Shown: positions 19,694 through 24,056 of the stretch, one piece after another
Layout of the letters: every line of letters begins with the position of its first letter
How positions within the stretch are numbered: the stretch's first letter is position 1
NCBI GenBank assembly: GCA_001598975.1
Contig: BBXU01001894.1
Coordinates: 1-24,056 of the forward strand
From: Parachlorella kessleri
Lineage: Eukaryota > Chlorophyta > Trebouxiophyceae > Chlorellales > Chlorellaceae
Length of the DNA: 24,056 bases
Direction: 5' to 3'
Position numbers and translations under genes: made by a program
Notes under the pieces: model-generated
Told to the model about the DNA's origin: nothing
What the model saw: the letters and a program-made list of their open reading frames with translations, nothing else
Databases searched by the model: none

Positions 19694-20171
19694 CAGGGTT
19701 TCTTTTTTTGGCGATTTCGCCAAACTTTGGCTATAAACTGAGCGTTGGGCGGCTTGTTTGGCGACGGCGCGTAAGCCGTCGCCAGAAAATTGGCGAAATC
19801 TTATAGTTGCGCTGAAGGCGCGGAGCCAAACGGTCGCCAAAAATCAGCCGCCATGTCGCCAAGCTTCAGTGCAGGACAGGCAGCCTGTACACTATGGACT
19901 ATCGTTTCATGTGGCGCGAGGGCCTGCCCGTAACATGATGGGAAGATGAAGCTGATTGGCAACGTCAGGCTTAGGTGTAAGACTAAGGAGCAACACCAGG
20001 TCCAGCTTCAAGAACCCAGCGCCAAACCAGGAGCCAAATTTTGAGAACCTGGAGCCAACCCCCGGAGCCAAAACTAAGGTTCCCGGAGCCAAAGTTTGGC
20101 TACAAAGTAACTTTCTGTGCCATGGCCGGAGCCAAACGTCGCCAAACTCTGAAACGAAAAAAGAAACCCTG
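19694..20171. mobile_element. Non-autonomous hAT-like MITE, 478 bp
   Basis: The ends are inverted repeats starting CAGGGTTTCTTTTTT on the left (19694) and closing AAAAAAGAAACCCTG on the right (20171). Both sides carry the exact 8-bp duplication CACGCACG (19686-19693 and 20172-20179). CAGGG-type termini and 8-bp duplications are hallmarks of hAT transposons. Sub-terminal copies of TTTGGCGA/GCCAAA recur, and the right half repeats GGAGCCAAA at least four times. No transposase frame fits inside, so movement would depend on another copy. The two frames across it (19907-20345) are rich in repeat-derived PEPKF/EPNFE-like peptides and are not supported genes. Confidence 0.85.
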
Positions 20172-20392
20172 CACGCACGTCTGCCAAAGGATCGGGCGCC
20201 ACAGCGCGCCTGCGCTGCATGCTGGGCTGAGTTTATTGCGAACCACAGCCTTGCCCCCATGGGGCCCCATACCTGCCCAAGCTTAGCTTCAGCGCTTTCA
20301 AGCAAGCTTGGGTGTGGGACCTCGAATGGACTGGTAATTATCTAGAAGTGCAGTAATTGTCACACTGAGACACTGATCAGCAACACCCCGGC

Positions 20393-23300
20393 ATGAGCAC
20401 TTTGTACGAGCAGCAGCGACAGGAGCGTATCCAGCAGAACAGGCTGAGGCTAGAGCAGTTGGGTATCGTCGAGACAGCACAGCGTCTAAGAGCGGAACAT
20501 CCTCCGCCACCCAAGCGGCAAAGGCAACTGTGAGCTTCTGCATAGCCTTTTGATCGTCTCCTTTAACAGCTCGGCCCCTTCAACAGCTTCAACGTCTGTA
20601 CCCATTGCTTGCAGACAAACTACTGGTGGCAGGCTTCGGCCTCCTGTTCTCCTAGCAGAGGCACCAAGGTGAGCTATACTGCCATGACTTCAGCAGCCTG
20701 CCTCAATATTCAACACTCCAACTCTGCAGCCTAGCACACCTCTCCTGGCTCTTCATTCTGAGTGTGTATGGCTGAATTGCCTCAGAGCAAGGCATGAATA
20801 GTTATTTGAGCGCCTGCAGGAGGAGTGGGCGCCAGAGGCGGGAGGTCAGCTATGCAGAAGAGCCATTTCGAGAAGTGATGGCTGCCCATGCACCACATGC
20901 TGAGGTGGGAAAAGGGAGCGTAAGATGTAGATTTACAAGGCGGCCCTACAGAGAGTCTTGTGCTGTCGGCAAATCACCAAAGACCGGGGCGTGCGGACTG
21001 CACCACCTGCTCTCAAGGCCCTTGGGAGAGATTCCAACAGATGTTGACAGATATCATGCCCCTGGGTGGTTGCAGGAGAGGGAGCCCCTGCCAGACTACT
21101 CCCCACCCGACACCCGCGAGGCGACGGTACTGCCGTCCTTCAGCGCGTCAGAGGGCCGGCGCGACGCGCAGGGGCGGCTGGTGTTTGAGGACCGCCCCGA
21201 CTTCAGGCCCAACCTAACCCCCAAGCAGGTCATCCAGGCTGGCAGCTTTGGCGGGTGGGTGCCTGGAATCAATGCAGGTCTGCTCGTGGTGTAGCAGCAT
21301 TACTTCGGTATGTGGGGCTGGAAGGGGTCTTACTTTCCTCGGGTCTGTTAGCCATGTGCTTTTTGGGCGGGGCTGATGTAGGAAGCCTTCGGTCAGGAAT
21401 GTCATTAGGTGGGCTGGCTGTAAGGGGGCCACTGCTGAACCGCGGTTATGTTGGCCTAGTCTAGTCTAACAGCGTACCGCCACCTGACCATGCTGCTCAG
21501 AGTCCCCCAAGTGGGGCAGCTATGTTGGAACCCTCGTGTGCCTTCATGCGCCCTGCAGAACAGCTTCGCCCCCCACCTGCAACAACCCTCTACTCCCTCC
21601 TCCCCCTCTGCCTTTTGCAGCATCTATTTCAACCCCAGCGGCGGCAAGCCAGGCATTCGCGGCAGCTCTGTGGCCGTGGACCCGGGGGAACACCCTGCAG
21701 ACTGGTTTGAAGGGCTGCCCAGGAAGGCCTATGCAGCCCGGATTTACACAGTTGGCACCAACAAGTACAAGGTGAGGATACCATTGCCAAACGCCGGTCT
21801 TAATGGCCGATGGGCGGGTGTGGCAGGCATGATGCCTGTGGGGTGGATACGTGGCTCCTAGTGCAGCAGCATTTGACGAATGGGGTATGAAATGCAGAGG
21901 TTGTGGAGGTGGCGGGTTGAGCTGCTGCATTATCAGTAGGTCTGTGGAAGGGGTGTGAGGCTACTGGTGATAATGCTGCGTGCTCCCTTATTAAAAAGTC
22001 CTGCCCACCAAAGAAGGTTAGTGTCTTTCTGCAGGTGAAGGCTGGGCAGGACCAGGCCTTCTGGGAGCAGAAGGTAAGTAGTCCCGGGTTTGAAGTAGAC
22101 CCTGGCAGCGTGTGGGCGCTTGGTTCTCATTTGATACACATAGCAGTACGGGGGCAAGCAGCAGAATTGCAAGCTGCCAGCTGTGCCAATTTTTCGCGGA
22201 CCAGGGGCTTTTTTGAGCGCTCAGGTGAGTAGCGCTGCTTGCGCATGGCAGGCCCTCTGCATTACCTCAAACCTGCCAGGGAGGGACTGAAGCTAAGTAG
22301 GACTCTAACCGGTGCCAGTCTGGTTGTGGGTACGTTGTGGATCATCTCGCGTTGGTTATGAACTGTTGAGTGCAGGGCTGGATCCATTCCCAAGACCCCC
22401 GCGGGTGGTTCCAGTGGTACTGCCGCTTCTATCAAGGTACCCATGCACTCATGCTTGCGTGGGCTTGGATAGCCACATGCTAAACCCTAACCCTTAACCC
22501 TAAATGGGCTTGCTGAAGTAGTGCACTGGAGCCGGATCGCTGTAGGTAGCTGTGGCTTCTGGCAGCGCTGTGCAGCTGTGGTGCACATCAAGGCGACTGC
22601 TGCCACGTCCCAACCTAGTAAGTCAATGATGACCAGGGAGTGGTGCTGTAGGTCGGCGCACGGAGGACGATGATCGCCAGATCAGCCGGTGGAAGGGCGT
22701 TGTAGGCGACAAGGTATGGCTAGGTGTCCATGTTATGGCCGCATATCTTTTACGCGTCGGCTAGCGCCGCTTCAGCCTACCTTGAGCTTGGCAGCAGCTG
22801 AGGCTGACAGTGGACCAAAGGGGTCAGTCAGCATCTGCTGCTAGTTGGCGATATTGGTTAGGTATCCCCAATTTTGCTCTTCCATGTGTCTTAGGCCCTG
22901 GGGCCTCACATGGCTGACGTGCGGCTTGCTGGACCCCACCGTTCCCTGTCCATTACCTTATTTATGGTGGCAGGTAATGCGATCAGAGAGGAGGTACGTC
23001 TATACTGGGCTGGCAGGGGTCTATGCATTATGCGTTGTGTCTTGCAATGCTTGTCTGCAGGGGCGGTGGGTGCGAGCGCTGGTAAACAAGGTCCTCAGGA
23101 GCAATAAGCGCTATGATGACACAAGTGTGAGCCCCGTCATCAGGCAGACCCTGCTGCACTGGTGAGTCAGCAGATATAATCCTTGCAATGGTGCTAGGGT
23201 GCTTGAGGTGCTTGGAAGGTGTCTTCTCTGCTGATTCCCGCACGGGATGCGTGCTGCTCTGTCCCAGCCAAATGGCCATGTGGGGCAGTATGGTCGTGGC

Positions 23301-23471
23301 AGTGCTCTGGCGAGATTCTGGAGGCACTAGATGGTGTGATAGGTACTTTGTGTGATCACTGAGGATGCCGAAACCAGGAACCTCAGGAGTTGAGGGTGTG
23401 GTTTCTGGGGGTGGTGCAGGGCCTTTGAGCTCACAGAAGGAGAGTTTGAGCGCATGAGGGGGCATCCCTAA
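20393..23471 (+). CDS. Conserved eukaryotic protein of unknown function (FRPNLTPKQV...YRFY-type family)
   Basis: Nine exons close in phase to 363 residues: 20393-20529, 20615-20668, 20820-21254, 21621-21771, 22035-22073, 22376-22436, 22652-22713, 23061-23161 and 23420-23471. The first exon (MSTLYEQQRQERIQQNRLRL) carries the YEEQR-x-RIxxN-xxRLxxLG opening seen in plant B3-domain and other plant and algal nuclear proteins. RRSGRQRREVSYAEE is a basic patch around residue 65. The conserved domain begins at FRPNLTPKQVIQAGSFGGIY (about residue 195), followed by ADWFEGLPRKAY and NKYKVKAGQDQAFWEQKGWI. Then come DPRGWFQWYCRFYQGRRTED and DDRQISRWKGVVGDKGRWVRA, ending SPVIRQTLLHWAFELTEGEF. I recall close relatives in plants, algae and fungi annotated only as hypothetical. 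The WF/W-rich core suggests a folded domain, but no catalytic motif is evident. Introns 3, 6 and 7 hold a short TSD-flanked element, telomeric repeat and a dispersed repeat copy. Confidence 0.9.
21455..21520 (+). mobile_element. Short (66-bp) inserted element with 8-bp target-site duplication, copy 2
   Basis: It lies in intron 3 of the conserved unknown gene, flanked by TATGTTGG at 21447-21454 and 21521-21528. It starts CCTAGTCTAGTCTAACAGC and contains CCGCCACCTGACCATGCTGC and a small palindrome CCCCAAGTGGGG. In the opposite orientation it matches 9196-9274. No coding capacity. Confidence 0.78.
22481..22504. repeat. Interstitial telomeric repeat 2
   Basis: TAAACCCTAACCCTTAACCC then TAAA, about three degenerate CCCTAAA units, lies in intron 6 (22437-22651) of the conserved unknown gene. 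It has the same orientation on the plus strand as the tract at 15391. Confidence 0.88.
22966..23030 (-). repeat. Dispersed ~60-bp repeat, copy 5, in intron 7
   Basis: In inverse orientation it carries GGTGGCAGGTAATGCGATCA and TATACTGGGCTGGCAGG. It is the only one of the six copies inside a gene body, within intron 7 (22714-23060) of the conserved unknown gene. Confidence 0.75.
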
Positions 23472-23748
23472 GTCTTCAGCACGGTCAGCCGCTCGGTCAG
23501 TAACGACCAGAATATTGGTCGTCTGCCGCATGGGAGTCAGCCACAGCTTATGGTGAAGCTTGGCGGCAAGGTGACGTCAGCTCAAGTTTGGACTTCTTTA
23601 CGCCTTTGGCACAGCCCTTTGCCCTTGTGCCGGATGCCACGGGTATCAGCATCTAGCCTCCAATCCTTGCTGTGTCCTTATGTAGCCATATAAACAATGT
23701 GGTGCTGTGATATGTTGGTTGGGGAGTGGCCAGCAGGCTGCACCACTT

Positions 23749-23753
23749 TGTAA
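23749..23753 (+). terminator. Candidate polyadenylation signal TGTAA
   Basis: The algal TGTAA motif occurs 278 nt past the TAA at 23469-23471. It is the first on this strand after the stop codon. A match this short may be chance. Confidence 0.35.
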
Positions 23754-24008
23754 CCCTGGGGTTTGCAATGGTTGAGCCTCCCAGCCTGGGAAGGATCTTA
23801 CTTCCAGAGGGAAGGCGGGAAGCATGTTAGTGCCTGGATATGGTCATAAGGATGCCCTAACCTCCGGAAACATGCTGGTAAAGAGCATAGATGTACTAGC
23901 CTTTCAACACCCAGGTCATACTCTCCAGTTCGCCTGCCAAGATGCTGACATCAACAAGTCTACTGGAAGTGAACTCTGGCAGAGACCCAGGGCTCAACTG
24001 CTTCCAAC

Positions 24009-24053
24009 TCTGCCAGTACACCCCTCGGATTTTGTTCGCATTACCTGCCACCG
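24009..24053 (+). repeat. Dispersed ~60-bp repeat, copy 6, at the window edge
   Basis: It reads TCTGCCAGTACACCCCTCGG then TTCGCATTACCTGCCACC, matching the core of the family. The copy may extend past the window. Confidence 0.6.
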
Positions 24054-24056
24054 TTT

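Larger units (their letters stand above)
23472..24056. other. 3' flank of the conserved unknown gene, no further gene seen
   Basis: This 585-bp stretch runs to the window edge. It contains a candidate poly(A) motif and repeat copy 6, and I see no supported coding exon. Confidence 0.5.

Noticed and set aside
19956..20345. 129-codon plus-strand ORF and 132-codon minus-strand ORF across the MITE
   Set aside because: Their peptides come from the internal GGAGCCAAA repeats and inverted ends of the element; they overlap on both strands and lack any domain.
22845..23165. Reading 22845-23060 as coding because it is open into the exon at 23061
   Set aside because: The upstream part is intron 7 and includes the dispersed repeat; the acceptor CTGCAG at 23060 and the phase from exon 7 fix the exon start.
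1..24056. A bacterial-style gene cluster, CRISPR array or defence system
   Set aside because: Every gene is intron-rich and nuclear in style, neighbours are functionally unrelated, and no regularly spaced repeat array is present.

Overview
This is nuclear DNA of a green alga. The reasons are short spliceosomal introns (about 80 to 600 nt) with GT(G/A)AG donors and (T/C)GCAG acceptors in every gene, plant-type genes (chloroplast-type lipid phosphate phosphatase, L-galactose dehydrogenase, plant-type arabinose-5-phosphate isomerase, mTERF) and plant-type CCCTAAA telomeric repeats. A chlorophyte, perhaps a trebouxiophyte, fits best, but the lineage is a guess. There are no rRNA or tRNA genes, CRISPR arrays or bacterial operons.

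Layout, left to right: (1) 1-3647, minus, a RIX1/PELP1-like ribosome-biogenesis protein cut by the left edge; (2) 3867-5049, plus, a chloroplast-type LPP-epsilon lipid phosphate phosphatase, divergent from gene 1; (3) 5458-7003, minus, bacterial-type ribosomal protein uL22, probably organellar; (4) 7455-10171, plus, arabinose-5-phosphate isomerase (SIS + two CBS), divergent from gene 3; (5) 11093-13953, minus, L-galactose dehydrogenase, with a second, duplicated first exon at 14138-14236; (6) 14652-16874, plus, an mTERF-like protein with a frameshift and a telomeric-repeat interruption; (7) 17372-17977 and probably further upstream, minus, an unrecognised coiled-coil and Ser/Gly-rich protein; (8) 20393-23471, plus, a conserved eukaryotic protein of unknown function, nine exons, complete. 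I derived exon boundaries by hand from splice sites, reading-frame phase and family similarity. For genes 3, 4, 5 and 8 the phases close perfectly from start to stop.

The genes are independent housekeeping functions, not an operon-like system: ribosome assembly (1, 3), organelle lipid and gene expression (2, 6), and sugar pathways to Kdo and ascorbate (4, 5). The novelty is in the non-coding layer. It includes a 478-bp hAT-like MITE with an 8-bp target-site duplication (TSD), and a pair of tiny elements (66 and 79 bp) with 8-10 bp TSDs sitting inside introns of two genes. There is a tandem array made from an exon tail plus its 5' splice site, and a dispersed ~60-bp repeat with six copies. Two interstitial telomeric tracts both fall in introns, and two GC-AG introns occur in one gene.
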